Below, piece by piece: positions 18,213 through 28,155 of a stretch of 64,000 nucleotides of DNA. Within the stretch, counting starts at the first letter, position 1. Every line of letters begins with the position of its first letter. Origin of the DNA: Runella zeae DSM 19591 (GTDB taxonomy: Bacteria > Bacteroidota > Bacteroidia > Cytophagales > Spirosomataceae); contig NZ_AUIF01000011.1 of assembly GCF_000423565.1 (NCBI RefSeq), positions 1 to 64,000 of the forward strand. The letters are read 5' to 3'. Both the position numbers and the translations under genes were made by a program. The notes under the pieces are model-generated. The model worked only from the letters and a program-made list of their open reading frames with translations, was not told the origin of the DNA and did no database searches.

Positions 18213-19523
18213 ATGGAAGTTAAGAATCCGCTCATCAACCAAACCACGGGCAACCATACTCAAGGCTCAATGGACCGCGTACGCAAAAAGAAATTTTGGA
18301 ATACCCAACGCACTCTCATGTTTGCGGGTGGGGCAGCCCTTGTGGCTTTTGTCGTTTATCAGGTATTTTTTGCAGATAAACGCTCAAAACTTAACGTAGA
18401 AGCCGAAAAGCTCACTGTTTCGTCGGTTTCAATGGGCTCATTCGATGAATTTATTGTTGTGACAGGTGTAGTCCAACCCCTCAAAATCATCCGCTTAGAT
18501 GCGATTGTAGGAGGGTACGTCAAAGAAAAACTCGTAGAAGGGGGTAGTATGGTCAATCAAGGACAGATATTGCTCAAACTTGAAAACCAAAATTTAAAAT
18601 TAAGCTTCTTGCAATCCGAAACTGAAGCAAGCCGCTTGGTAAACGACCTCCAAAATACCCGCCAACAACTGAAAGTCAATCGCTTCAATATTCTCCGTAC
18701 TCTCAACGATCTGGAGTTCAGAATCGACCAAGCGAAGGATGTTTATGAACGCAATCAGAAACTTTTCAAAGATAAAGTATTGCCTGAGTCTGATTTTTTG
18801 AAATCAAAACGTGATTATGAGCTTTTGGTTAAACAAAAGGAAATCGAAACCGAATCACAAAACTATCAGGAAGAAAACGCCAAGATGCAAATCGCACAGC
18901 TAGAAGGTACGCTCTCGCGTACTCAGAAAAACGTAGAGCTGTGGCGGCAAACCCTCGACAACTTGGTGGTAAAAGCACCCGTAAGTGGCGTCTTGTCTTC
19001 GATTGATGTAGAAGTAGGTTCTAACATCAGCCAAGGACAAAACATCGGACAAATTGACGACCTCAACGGCTTCAAAATGCGAGTAGCCATAGATGAGCAC
19101 TATATTTCTCGGATTTTTGTGGGTCTGAAAGGTACTTTTGATTTTAACGGAAAAGAAAACCCCCTCACCATTTCTAGAATATACCCTGAAGTACGCAATG
19201 GTCGCTTTGAAGTAGACATGATTTTTCCTGCCACCGGCGCTGCCGAAGGAATCAAACGTGGCCAATCTACCCCTATTCGTCTTGAGCTAGGAAAAGCAGA
19301 AAAGGCTCTTTTATTGCCAGTAGGCGGATTTTTCTCGGATACAGGCGGCAATTGGGTCTATGTCTTAGACAATAGCGGCAAGCGGGCCGTCAAAAGAAAC
19401 ATCACTTTGGGCCGCAAAAACCCCGAATTTTATGAAGTATTGGAGGGCCTTCAAAATGGTGAAAAAGTGATTACAAGTTCGTACGCCAATTTTGGAGATA
19501 AAGAAGTATTGGAATTAAATTAA
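18213..19523 (+). CDS. Periplasmic adaptor subunit, HlyD/MacA family
   Basis: A 436-residue membrane-fusion protein. A short basic cytoplasmic tail is followed by one transmembrane helix (about 31-48), a lipoyl-like half motif, a long coiled-coil hairpin (about 125-225, rich in Leu/Gln/Glu/Lys), the second lipoyl half (VVKAPVSGVLSSIDVEVGSNISQGQ) and beta-barrel domains to the end. It would bridge inner-membrane MacB-type permeases to an outer-membrane channel. It is first in the + strand operon with the ATPase and permeases, under the sigma-54-like promoter. It is the only adaptor in the window, though 14 permeases follow. No TolC-like gene is present. Confidence 0.9.
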   Translation: MEVKNPLINQTTGNHTQGSMDRVRKKKFWNTQRTLMFAGGAALVAFVVYQVFFADKRSKLNVEAEKLTVSSVSMGSFDEFIVVTGVVQPLKIIRLDAIVGGYVKEKLVEGGSMVNQGQILLKLENQNLKLSFLQSETEASRLVNDLQNTRQQLKVNRFNILRTLNDLEFRIDQAKDVYERNQKLFKDKVLPESDFLKSKRDYELLVKQKEIETESQNYQEENAKMQIAQLEGTLSRTQKNVELWRQTLDNLVVKAPVSGVLSSIDVEVGSNISQGQNIGQIDDLNGFKMRVAIDEHYISRIFVGLKGTFDFNGKENPLTISRIYPEVRNGRFEVDMIFPATGAAEGIKRGQSTPIRLELGKAEKALLLPVGGFFSDTGGNWVYVLDNSGKRAVKRNITLGRKNPEFYEVLEGLQNGEKVITSSYANFGDKEVLELN

Positions 19524-19622
19524 TCAACCCTTAAGAAAGCAACCCTCGGTTTTATATTGAGTCTCTTATCGAGTAGCCATTTTCATCCTCACAATTCTTG
19601 AATCCATAATTTTGACTTTACG

Positions 19623-20300
19623 ATGATAAAAACAACTAATCTCCAAAAAATCTTCACTACCGAAGAAGTAGAAACAACAGCCCTGAACGGAATAGATTTG
19701 GAAGTAAAAGATGGCGAATTTGTAGCTATCATGGGGCCATCTGGATGTGGAAAATCCACCCTTCTCAATATCCTAGGATTGCTTGACAACCCCTCTGATG
19801 GCAGCTACGATTTTCATGGCACCGAAGTAGCCAAACTCTCCGAACGCCAACGCGCCCAGCTTCGTAAAGGCAACATTGGCTTCGTATTTCAAAGCTTTAA
19901 CCTTATCGACGAACTAACGGTGTATGAAAACGTAGAGCTTCCTTTGCTTTATCTCAAGGTTCCAGCCAATGAGCGTAAAGAAATGGTAGAGACCGTTTTG
20001 ACCCGTATGAATATCATGCACCGTCGCAATCACTTTCCTCAACAACTCTCTGGTGGACAGCAACAAAGAACCGCAATCGCGCGGGCGGTAGTAGCCAAGC
20101 CCAAATTAATCTTGGCCGATGAGCCTACCGGAAACTTGGACTCTGCCAATGGCGAAGAAGTGATGAAACTCCTCTCTCAACTCAACGACGAAGGCACAAG
20201 CATCATCATGGTGACTCACTCACCTTACGATGCGGGCTTTGCCCACCGTATTGTCAATTTATTTGACGGAAAAGTAGTAACCGAAAAAATGCGGGTTTAA
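19623..20300 (+). CDS. ABC transporter ATPase, LolD/MacB type
   Basis: A 225-residue nucleotide-binding subunit. Walker A is GPSGCGKS (38-45), Q-loop Gln90, signature LSGGQ (142-146), Walker [10 protein letters not shown] with Glu167, and H-loop His199. Length and the [10 protein letters not shown] pattern place it in the LolD/MacB/FtsE group that powers mechanotransmission by FtsX-fold permeases. It sits 99 bases after the adaptor and 206 bases before the first permease. It is the only ATPase gene in the 64 kb, so it may serve several of the 14 permeases; that sharing is inference. Confidence 0.93.
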   Translation: MIKTTNLQKIFTTEEVETTALNGIDLEVKDGEFVAIMGPSGCGKSTLLNILGLLDNPSDGSYDFHGTEVAKLSERQRAQLRKGNIGFVFQSFNLIDELTVYENVELPLLYLKVPANERKEMVETVLTRMNIMHRRNHFPQQLSGGQQQRTAIARAVVAKPKLILADEPTGNLDSANGEEVMKLLSQLNDEGTSIIMVTHSPYDAGFAHRIVNLFDGKVVTEKMRV

Positions 20301-20310
20301 CCCCTGCTAC

Positions 20311-20349
20311 GGAGAGAAAAGTCAAAGAATGCTTACTTTTCTCTCCTTT
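20311..20349 (+). terminator. Hairpin after the ATPase gene, possible attenuator
   Basis: GGAGAGAAAAGT (20311-20322) and ACTTTTCTCTCC (20335-20346) form a perfect 12-bp stem with a 12-base loop, then TTTAT. The T-run is short, so partial read-through into the first permease is plausible. Confidence 0.55.
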
Positions 20350-20362
20350 ATATCTATCCCAT

Positions 20363-20412
20363 ACAGCACTTTTTTTTCTTCACACTACTTGCCTTGAGTG
20401 AGGCAGTGCTGT
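20363..20412 (+). other. Second stem-loop between ATPase and first permease
   Basis: ACAGCACT (20363-20370) pairs with AGTGCTGT (20405-20412), and inside it TGCCT (20390-20394) pairs with AGGCA (20401-20405), sharing one base. An alternating RNA structure or a second attenuator is possible. No sigma-54 or activator site is seen in this gap. Confidence 0.4.
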
Positions 20413-20506
20413 TTGTATAATGCTGCTATAAGAAAAACAGAGCAAGCACAACGCTGTTTTTTCCTTTCCTCATTTCTCAAAAACCTATTCAACAGCTCTT
20501 TTAATC

Positions 20507-22864
20507 ATGTTTAGCAATTACTTCAAGATAGCCCTTCGTAATCTCCAAAAAAACAAGGCTTTTTCGGCTATTAATATTTTGGGGTTAGCTCTCGGAATGG
20601 CTTGTAGCCTTATCATCATGCTATGGGTGCAAGATGAAGTAGCGATGGATTCTTTCCACGAAAATGGCCCTCGTCTTTATCGGGTAATGGAAAATCAGTT
20701 TTATTCTGGTAAAATTGAGACTTACGCTTCTACCCCTGGCATCTTGGCCGAAAACATCGTAAAGGATATTCCCGAAATAGAAAAAGCAAGTCAGATGCTA
20801 TGGGAAGAAGAACCGCTTTTTACGGTTGGCAACAATTTCGACAAAGAAAAAGGCCGCTATGTACAAGGCGATTTTCTAAACATGTTTAGCTTTAAGCTCG
20901 ACAAAGGAGATGCCCGCACTGCCCTCAAACGCCCCGATGGAGTCGTGATTTCTAAAAAACTGGCAGATAAATATTTTCCCAACCAAGATGCTTTAGGCAA
21001 AACCATCCGAATTGATAGCAAAGATGATATGATGGTGACGGGTATTTTGGCGGAAATCCCCAAAAATTCCTCCCTTAAATTTGACTTTTTGATGAGCTAT
21101 GACCGTTGGCATAAAACCAACGGATGGGCAAAAGAATGGGGCAACAATGGTCCTCGCTGCTACGTAATGCTCGTCAAAGGTGCTTCTCTTGAAAAGGTAA
21201 ATGCCAAAATCAAAAAGTATATTAAAACCAAAAATAAAGACAGCAACGTAGAATTATTTTTACAATCATACCAAGAGTCATATTTATATTCTAACTGGGA
21301 TAGTGGTCGTCAAAACGGTGGACGCATTGATTACGTCCGTATTTTTGCCATCGTTGCCATTATTATTTTGGCGATTGCGTGTATCAATTTTATGAATTTA
21401 GCCACGGCACGTTCGGTGAAACGGGCCAAGGAAGTAGGAGTCAGAAAAGTAATCGGTGCCATGAAAAGTGTTTTGATTGGCCAATTTATCGGGGAAGCTA
21501 TTCTCATCACTTTTATGTCTCTTGTGATAGCCCTATTGATTGTATTTTTGTTGTTACCTACTTTCAATATGCTTACTGAAAAAGAGCTTTCTCTCAACTT
21601 TACCGAAGGCAGTTTCTGGCTCTTTTTAGTTGTTCTAACCCTTCTTACGGGATTTGTAGCGGGGAGTTACCCAGCCTTGTTTATGTCGTCGCTCAATCCT
21701 GTAGTAGTCTTGAAAGGAGCACTCAAATTTAAGCCTAGTGCCACTTATTTTCGCAAAGGATTGGTGGTGTTTCAGTTTGCATTGTCTATCATTCTCATTG
21801 TAGGAATGATTATTGTACACCGCCAAATCAATTTCTTACAGACTAAAAATATAGGGTTTGACCGCGAAAATCTGCTTTACATGCCCTTAGAGGGAGATTT
21901 ACAAAAAAACTTTGCATCGTTTAAGCAAGCACTTCAAAATCAACCAGGTATCAAGCTTGTCACGTCTTCACAGGCCAATCCTTTGGAGGTGGGTTCTTCT
22001 ACCCAAGGGGTGTCTTGGCCTGGCAAAGATACCACTCAGCTTCTGCTCTTTGCCAACAATTCTATCTCTTATGATTACATCCAAACCATGGGCATACAGC
22101 TGATTGAAGGACGTGATTTTGGTCCTCAATTTGGTACTGATACCACCAACTATATCATCAATGAAGCCACCGCCCGCAAAATGGGCTACAAAGACCCCGT
22201 AGGTAAAGAAATGACAATGTGGGGACGCAAGGGAACGATTGTAGGGTTGATGAAAGACTTCCATCACAATACACTTCATGTACCTATCGAGCCTTTGATT
22301 TTGCGATTACAGCCCAAAGACGACTATTGGGGTGTAGTAGTAATCCGTACCGAGGCTGGAAAAATCCCAACGGCTATCGCTAGCACCGAAAAAATCTTTA
22401 AACAGTTTAACCCTCACTTTCCTTTCAAGTACTTCTTTGCCGACCAAGAACTTGCGAAACAGTATAAAAGCGAAAATGTAGTTAGTAATCTCTCCAACTA
22501 CTTTGCCTTCTTAGCCATTTTTATTTCATGCTTGGGGCTGTTTGGATTAGCAGCCTTTACTGCCGAACAACGTACCAAAGAAATAGGCGTACGGAAAGTA
22601 TTGGGCGCAAGCGTTGGCAACTTAGTTCAAATGCTTTCTTTGGATTTTCTAAAATTGGTATTGATTGCCACGCTCATTGCCTTTCCTATCGCATGGTATT
22701 TCCTAAAAGATTGGCTTCAAAAATACGCCTACCGCATTGATCTGGAATGGTGGTATTTTTTAATAGCCGCCGTTAGTGCCTTGGTGATTGCGCTTGTTAC
22801 GGTCAGTTTTCAGGCTATCAAGGCTGCATTGATGAATCCCGTAAAATCGTTGAAATCAGAATAA
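20507..22864 (+). CDS. MacB/FtsX-type ABC permease 1
   Basis: A 785-residue two-repeat permease with no ATPase domain. It has TM1 (about 20-42, INILGLALGMACS), a MacB-like periplasmic domain (about 50-275), a first FtsX block of three helices beginning near 285 and carrying NFMNLATARSVKRAKEVGVR, a second periplasmic domain (about 430-655), and a second FtsX block near 665-785 with CLGLFGLAAFTAEQRTKEIG. About eight helices in all, so one chain may equal a MacB homodimer. It is the first permease after the ATPase and the most likely dedicated partner. It ends NPVKSLKSE. Substrate unknown. Confidence 0.92.
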   Translation: MFSNYFKIALRNLQKNKAFSAINILGLALGMACSLIIMLWVQDEVAMDSFHENGPRLYRVMENQFYSGKIETYASTPGILAENIVKDIPEIEKASQMLWEEEPLFTVGNNFDKEKGRYVQGDFLNMFSFKLDKGDARTALKRPDGVVISKKLADKYFPNQDALGKTIRIDSKDDMMVTGILAEIPKNSSLKFDFLMSYDRWHKTNGWAKEWGNNGPRCYVMLVKGASLEKVNAKIKKYIKTKNKDSNVELFLQSYQESYLYSNWDSGRQNGGRIDYVRIFAIVAIIILAIACINFMNLATARSVKRAKEVGVRKVIGAMKSVLIGQFIGEAILITFMSLVIALLIVFLLLPTFNMLTEKELSLNFTEGSFWLFLVVLTLLTGFVAGSYPALFMSSLNPVVVLKGALKFKPSATYFRKGLVVFQFALSIILIVGMIIVHRQINFLQTKNIGFDRENLLYMPLEGDLQKNFASFKQALQNQPGIKLVTSSQANPLEVGSSTQGVSWPGKDTTQLLLFANNSISYDYIQTMGIQLIEGRDFGPQFGTDTTNYIINEATARKMGYKDPVGKEMTMWGRKGTIVGLMKDFHHNTLHVPIEPLILRLQPKDDYWGVVVIRTEAGKIPTAIASTEKIFKQFNPHFPFKYFFADQELAKQYKSENVVSNLSNYFAFLAIFISCLGLFGLAAFTAEQRTKEIGVRKVLGASVGNLVQMLSLDFLKLVLIATLIAFPIAWYFLKDWLQKYAYRIDLEWWYFLIAAVSALVIALVTVSFQAIKAALMNPVKSLKSE

Positions 22865-22875
22865 ATCGACGTCAC

Positions 22876-22945
22876 GTAGAGACGTTGCATGCGGTAGAGA
22901 CGTTGCATGCGGTAGCGGTGGAGACGTTGCATGCAACGTCTCTAC
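22876..22945 (+). repeat. Intergenic GTTGCA palindrome, compound copy R1
   Basis: Left arm GTAGAGACGTTGCATGC, then two further left-arm copies separated by short GGTA/GGTAGCGGTG linkers, closed by the right arm GCAACGTCTCTAC. It lies 12 bases after the permease 1 stop. Confidence 0.9.
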
Positions 22946-23022
22946 AACAACATCCCAATACGGAAAATAGAATTATGAAAACATCAAATAATTCCTTCCC
23001 CATTGCGGGTTGGGGGGCTGGT

Positions 23023-25386
23023 ATGACAGCCAATTATATCAAAATAGCGTTTCGAAACCTCTGGAAAAACAAGCTTTTTTCCTTCATCAACATCATGGGT
23101 TTGGGACTGGCTATTCCTTTTGCGCTATTGGCCTTGATGCATCTTCAAAGCACTTTTGAGTTTGACAATTTTCACCCTCATCCCGAACGCATTTACCGAG
23201 TTTTGACCAACGAAGTAACCCGCGAAGGGACAGTGACAAAGTATGCTTCGTCGCCCTACTTACTAGCGGATGAGTTAAAAAGCAATTATCCTAGCATCGA
23301 AAAGGCGACCAAAGTGGTGCGGGACTTTGGTTGGGAGCTGACTACCCCGTTTAAGTCGTTGAAAGTAAACACCTTATACGTAGAGCCTAGTTTTTTTGAA
23401 CTTTTTGGATTTTCGCTCGCCAAAGGAAGTATTTCAATAGCTCCCAATACGTTGATGTTGAGCCATGAAGCCGCTACCAGATTTTTTAATGATGCCAATC
23501 CTATTGGACAAACACTAGTACACCCTACCTACGGCCCCATGACAGTAACGGGTGTATTGAAGCCCTTCAAAAAACAGACACAGTTTCGAAGTGATGTAAT
23601 GGTATCGATAGCGACGTTAGAAAAATTTCGTCCAGAGATAAAACAAAACACAGGATGGAGAACTTACGAAACCCACACCTTTGTGAGAGTACAGCCCAAT
23701 ACCCCTGCAAGTGCCTTAGATTTTGCGCTGCAAGGAGTAGCTAAGAAGACTAATGTCAACCTAACGGCTGCCAAAAAGACCAATCTGTTTCGGAAACAGG
23801 CTTTGGCCGATATATCTCCAAGTGTCGAGGATTTGAGATACAATCCTTATGTGGATTCGATGGAAGATATTTATTTCAACTTTTTCATTCCTTTAATGAT
23901 TTTGTTGTTGGCTGGTTTCAACTATACCAACCTGACGTTGGCGCGGTCGTTGAGTCGTGCCAAAGAAGTAGGCGTACGCAAAGTGATGGGGGCGATTAGA
24001 CTACAGTTGGTGATTCAGTTTATTTGTGAAGCCCTCATCATTGCTTTCTTTGCCTTCGGGATTGGGCTAGTGTTGTTGTATTTTATGAAACAAAACCTTC
24101 AAGTACAATGGCTTACTTGGGAAGTCGAAAACAAAATGCTAATCGGAGGAATGTTTGTGATTTTCACTTTGGTGTTGGGCATTTTGGCCGGGGCATTACC
24201 AGCCATAATCTTATCAAAATTTCAACCTGCCATGGTCCTGAAAGGTATGCTGGGGCCGGTTTCATTTGGAAAAGTAAACTTTCGAAAAAGCCTGATTGTC
24301 ATTCAATTTATAGCCACTTTGGGATTCTTGTTTATGATTGGTCATATGTACAATCAGTTTAGTTATATGGCTACCGAAAACGATAATTTTAACCGAAAAG
24401 GAATTTTTAATTTATCATTGGCAGGACAAGATTATCGTGTATTGATAGATGACATCAAAAAGCACAAGGACGTAGAAAAAATAGGCTTGGTGTCTATGCC
24501 CTTTGGAGGCGTGCCGTCGCAGCAAGCCATTAAAGTACATGAAAAGGATGAAAATTCATCCACGTATTACTATTCGGTCGATAAAAACTTCATCGAAAAC
24601 ATGAATCTGACGTTGGTAGCAGGCAAAAATTTACCCTTTTCTTCTACCGACTCAGCAAGTCACTTTATCTTACTAAACGAAACCGCCGTACAACGTTTAC
24701 GCCTCGGTACGCCTCGCGAAGCGATTGGGCAGCAGGTATTTTTGAACAATGCTTTTCCTGCCCAAATTGTGGGCATAGTCAAAGATTTTTGTCATTTCCA
24801 TTACCAATACAAGAAAGAACCGTTAGTATTCCAGTACAATCCTTCACAATTTGCAATGATGTCGGTCAAAGTCAATCCTCAAGTAAATCAGGATGCTTTT
24901 TTGGCCGATATGAAAGTCATTTGGAAAAAATACAATCCTTATAAAGAATTGGGGTATTCGTGGTACGAAAAAGAACTATATGACCGCTACTATCCGGCGG
25001 AAGATATGAAAATCATGGGTTTGACCTCACTCATTATTTTTGTGATTGCCCTTATGGGCTTACTAGGCATGGTGACATACAGCACCGAAAAACGCTACAA
25101 AGAAATCGGAATCCGAAAAGTAATGGGAGCAAGCGTATGGGAAGTAGTTCGGATTTTGTCGTGGAGTTTTTTGAAACTACTGTTCATTGCGGCAGTGGTA
25201 GCTTTACCGATTGGATTGGTTGAGAATATGTTTATGAATAAGATGTTTACTTTTTATGCAGGGTTAAATATAGGCTTGATGATTATGTTTTTTGGGGTGG
25301 TGTTGTCCGTTGCCGTTGGGGCGATTGCCTATTATGCTACCAAAGCTGCATTGGTAAATCCTGCCAAATCATTAAAATCGGAATAA
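23023..25386 (+). CDS. MacB/FtsX-type ABC permease 2
   Basis: A 787-residue two-repeat permease, more diverged than its neighbours. TM1 reads INIMGLGLAIPFALLALMHL, without the usual GLAxG pattern. The first FtsX block has NYTNLTLARSLSRAKEVGVR near residue 300 and the second has STEKRYKEIGIRKVMGA near 685, where most siblings read EQRTKEIG. It ends NPAKSLKSE. I start at 23023 because MTANYIKIAFRNL aligns with the M-x-x-NYxKIA start of the siblings; ATG at 22975 is the alternative, and the frame upstream of that lies in repeat R1. Confidence 0.88.
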   Translation: MTANYIKIAFRNLWKNKLFSFINIMGLGLAIPFALLALMHLQSTFEFDNFHPHPERIYRVLTNEVTREGTVTKYASSPYLLADELKSNYPSIEKATKVVRDFGWELTTPFKSLKVNTLYVEPSFFELFGFSLAKGSISIAPNTLMLSHEAATRFFNDANPIGQTLVHPTYGPMTVTGVLKPFKKQTQFRSDVMVSIATLEKFRPEIKQNTGWRTYETHTFVRVQPNTPASALDFALQGVAKKTNVNLTAAKKTNLFRKQALADISPSVEDLRYNPYVDSMEDIYFNFFIPLMILLLAGFNYTNLTLARSLSRAKEVGVRKVMGAIRLQLVIQFICEALIIAFFAFGIGLVLLYFMKQNLQVQWLTWEVENKMLIGGMFVIFTLVLGILAGALPAIILSKFQPAMVLKGMLGPVSFGKVNFRKSLIVIQFIATLGFLFMIGHMYNQFSYMATENDNFNRKGIFNLSLAGQDYRVLIDDIKKHKDVEKIGLVSMPFGGVPSQQAIKVHEKDENSSTYYYSVDKNFIENMNLTLVAGKNLPFSSTDSASHFILLNETAVQRLRLGTPREAIGQQVFLNNAFPAQIVGIVKDFCHFHYQYKKEPLVFQYNPSQFAMMSVKVNPQVNQDAFLADMKVIWKKYNPYKELGYSWYEKELYDRYYPAEDMKIMGLTSLIIFVIALMGLLGMVTYSTEKRYKEIGIRKVMGASVWEVVRILSWSFLKLLFIAAVVALPIGLVENMFMNKMFTFYAGLNIGLMIMFFGVVLSVAVGAIAYYATKAALVNPAKSLKSE

Positions 25387-25393
25387 ATGACCG

Positions 25394-25466
25394 TTGTCGT
25401 AGGGTCGTTGCAATGCAAAGGTCGTTGCAATACAAGGGTCGTTGCATTGCAACGACCCTACGACAA
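25394..25466 (+). repeat. Intergenic palindrome R2, GGGTC arm variant
   Basis: Outer arms TTGTCGTAGGGTCGTTGCA and TGCAACGACCCTACGACAA are perfect complements. Inside lie two extra GGTCGTTGCAAT-like left-arm copies. Both arms differ from R1 in a matched way (GGGTC/GACCC instead of GAGAC/GTCTC). Confidence 0.9.
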
Positions 25467-25482
25467 ATAAACCTATATCATC

Positions 25483-27954
25483 ATGGTACAAAACTATCTC
25501 AAAATCGCCTTCCGCAATCTACTTCGCAATAAGGTATACAGCATTATCAACATTGCAGGGTTGGCACTAGGACTAACGGCCTGTTGGTTGATTATGCTTT
25601 ATGTACAACACGAAAAAAGTTATGATGAATTTTTGCCATATGCCGAACGTACACATGCAGTAGCACTCAATCTCAAAATGGGACAGGATGAAGGTCGCAC
25701 TACCAATACTCCGCCACCTCTAGGGCCCCAAATGGCGATTGATTATCCTGAAATTGAGATGTTTGCCCGAACGTTTGACCTAGGTGCCACTGTCATTCAA
25801 CGAGATTTACCAAACCAAAAACCGCTGCTTTTCAATGAAAACGGGATTATGGCCGCCGATACTGCCTTTCTCGAATTATTTGGTTTTCCGATGCAGCAGG
25901 GTGATGCAGCATTGGCACTGGATAAACCTAATAGTGTGGTTTTGACCGAAAAAATGGCAAAAAAATACTTTGGCAGCATGGATGTCATAGGCCGCTCATT
26001 AACGATTAATGAGCGACCCTTTAGCATTACAGGCATCGTTAAAGATATTCCTTCCAACTCTTCTGTCCAATTTGATTTTTTGGTTTCAATGACCAACTTC
26101 AAAGTAGTGGAGCGTTTTTCGTGGAGCTGGATATGGCTCCAAATGGACACATGGGTACGGCTTCGTAAGCCTCTTACTCCTGTGGAATTGGCGGTGCTTA
26201 CCGATAGATTCGACCTCATGGTAAGGACTCATGCACCGGCGGCTTATCAACGCATTGGTCAAAATTTTGAGGAAAACATGAAGCGCGGGGACCGTTATAA
26301 AGTCGAACTTTTACCTTTAAAATCCCTGCATCTCTATCAGCCCGGCCTCTCCTCCAGACTCACCACTTTGGGAGATGCCCAACAAGTAGAGTTATTTAGT
26401 ATCATCAGTGTGTTGATACTGATCATTGCCTGTGTCAATTTCACCAACCTCACTACTGCACGCTCTCTTCAAAGAGCCCGCGAAGTGGGGGTAAGAAAGG
26501 CGATTGGCTCGCAACGTAGCACCATCATTGGTCAATTTTTAATAGAAGCATTCTTGTTTAGTCTGATGGCATTTGGCTTAACTATGATTCTAGCGTCTTT
26601 AGCCCTGCCTTTGTTCAACCAACTCACCGACCATGTATGGACTTTCAAGGAGCTTTTTTCCCCCAATACCGTTGGTTTAGTGCTGATATTACCCTTCATA
26701 AGTACGCTTTTAGGAGGAATATATCCCGCCCTTTATTTATCCAAGTTTAAGCCCGTAGATATCTTCAAAGCTGCGACTCCTTCGGCCAAAGGTGGGCAAG
26801 GGTGGCTCCGTAGTAGTTTGGTGGTATTTCAGTTTGCGGTTTCTATCACCTTGATGATATGCGCCACAGTCGTGTATTGGCAATTACAGTTCGCCCAAAA
26901 TCAATCAACTGGTTTACAACGCAAAAACATCTTAGTTGTAGAAAATGTACGTCACCTAGAATCTGAAAGTGCGAGAGAAACTTTCAGACAAAAACTGCTC
27001 CAACTGCCCGAAGTACAGCAAGTAACGCACTCTACTTTCTTACCTTCTTTAGGGAGTTTTGGAGATTTTTATGAGCCAGAGCAAGGCACTCAAACCACTG
27101 CTGTTGTTCAAAATATACCTATTTCTTCTTTTTTAACCGACGAGCATTTTGTACCAACTTTGGGAATTCAATTGTTAGAAGGTAGAAATTTTGTTCATAA
27201 TTCACCACTTGATTCGACGTCGGTCATTCTCAACGAAGCAGCAGTAAGAGCTATTGGCTGGCAAAAACCCATAGGTAAATGGATGCGCTACCCTGGCAAT
27301 CGAAACCAGCGCTTTCAGGTGGTAGGAGTCATGAAGGATTTTCACATTGGGTCGATTAGAGCAGCTATCGAACCTGTGGCCATTTTCCATAAATCTTCTA
27401 AAACCTACCAAACTTGGGGTTCGTACCTAGCTGTCAAATTACAACCTCATAACGAAAAAACGGCCATCGCCAAAATCGAATCTTTGTGGCAAAAGAGTGT
27501 TCCTAATGTTCCTTTTGAGTTTGATTTTTTAGATGCTTCTTTTAAAACTTTATATCGTACCGAAAATAAAGTCAGTTTGATTTTAGGAGTATTTACAGCC
27601 TTGGCACTTATCATTGGCTGTTTGGGGTTGTTTGCCCTCGCTACTTTTTCAGCCGAAGTGCGTACCAAAGAAATTGGCATTCGCAAAGTCTTGGGTGCTT
27701 CAGTATTAGGAATCACCGCACTACTATCCAAAGACTTCCTCAAACTTGTGATTATCGCGATTGTGATTGCTTCTCCTATCGCTTGGTATTTGATGTCAGA
27801 ATGGCTACAAGATTTTGCCTATCGCATCAGTATTTCGTGGTGGATGTTTGCGATTGCAGGAGGATTAGCAGTTTTGATGGCCCTTTTGACGGTTGGTTTT
27901 CAGTCTGTCAAAGCGGCCTTATCAGACCCTGTAAAATCATTAAAAACCGAATAA
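25483..27954 (+). CDS. MacB/FtsX-type ABC permease 3
   Basis: An 823-residue two-repeat permease. TM1 is INIAGLALGLTACWLIMLYV. The first FtsX block carries NFTNLTTARSLQRAREVGVR near residue 318 and the second CLGLFALATFSAEVRTKEIG near 710. The tail is DPVKSLKTE, with Asp where siblings have Asn. It is the last gene of the first permease run (1-3); after it the strand reverses into the DUF4097 module. With no sigma-54-like site upstream, it is probably co-transcribed through repeats R1 and R2 from the adaptor promoter, which is inference. Confidence 0.92.
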   Translation: MVQNYLKIAFRNLLRNKVYSIINIAGLALGLTACWLIMLYVQHEKSYDEFLPYAERTHAVALNLKMGQDEGRTTNTPPPLGPQMAIDYPEIEMFARTFDLGATVIQRDLPNQKPLLFNENGIMAADTAFLELFGFPMQQGDAALALDKPNSVVLTEKMAKKYFGSMDVIGRSLTINERPFSITGIVKDIPSNSSVQFDFLVSMTNFKVVERFSWSWIWLQMDTWVRLRKPLTPVELAVLTDRFDLMVRTHAPAAYQRIGQNFEENMKRGDRYKVELLPLKSLHLYQPGLSSRLTTLGDAQQVELFSIISVLILIIACVNFTNLTTARSLQRAREVGVRKAIGSQRSTIIGQFLIEAFLFSLMAFGLTMILASLALPLFNQLTDHVWTFKELFSPNTVGLVLILPFISTLLGGIYPALYLSKFKPVDIFKAATPSAKGGQGWLRSSLVVFQFAVSITLMICATVVYWQLQFAQNQSTGLQRKNILVVENVRHLESESARETFRQKLLQLPEVQQVTHSTFLPSLGSFGDFYEPEQGTQTTAVVQNIPISSFLTDEHFVPTLGIQLLEGRNFVHNSPLDSTSVILNEAAVRAIGWQKPIGKWMRYPGNRNQRFQVVGVMKDFHIGSIRAAIEPVAIFHKSSKTYQTWGSYLAVKLQPHNEKTAIAKIESLWQKSVPNVPFEFDFLDASFKTLYRTENKVSLILGVFTALALIIGCLGLFALATFSAEVRTKEIGIRKVLGASVLGITALLSKDFLKLVIIAIVIASPIAWYLMSEWLQDFAYRISISWWMFAIAGGLAVLMALLTVGFQSVKAALSDPVKSLKTE

Positions 27955-27967
27955 TTTGTTTGGTGTT

Positions 27968-28155
27968 GTAGAGACGTTGCATGCAGACGTTCAATACAGA
28001 CGTTGCATGCAACGTCTCTACGGATTGGCATCATCTACATCTACGGGCCTTGCATGCAAACGTTATAGAGACGTTGCGGGCAGACGTTACATACAGATGT
28101 TGTAGAGACGTTGTATACAGACGTTCAATACAGACGTTGCATGCAACGTCTCTAC
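27968..28155 (+). repeat. Large compound palindrome R3
   Basis: About 188 bases holding two outer units (27968-28021 and 28102-28155), each opening GTAGAGACGTTG and closing CGTCTCTAC, with extra CAGACGTT half-copies, plus a degenerate middle (28022-28101). Its last bases contain the TAG stop of the minus-strand DUF4097 gene (28152-28154). Confidence 0.85.

Noticed and set aside
22885-23022. Upstream extension of permease 2 (HAVETLHA repeats)
   Set aside because: Translated palindrome R1 plus spacer; sibling permeases begin at the M-x-x-NYxKIA motif.
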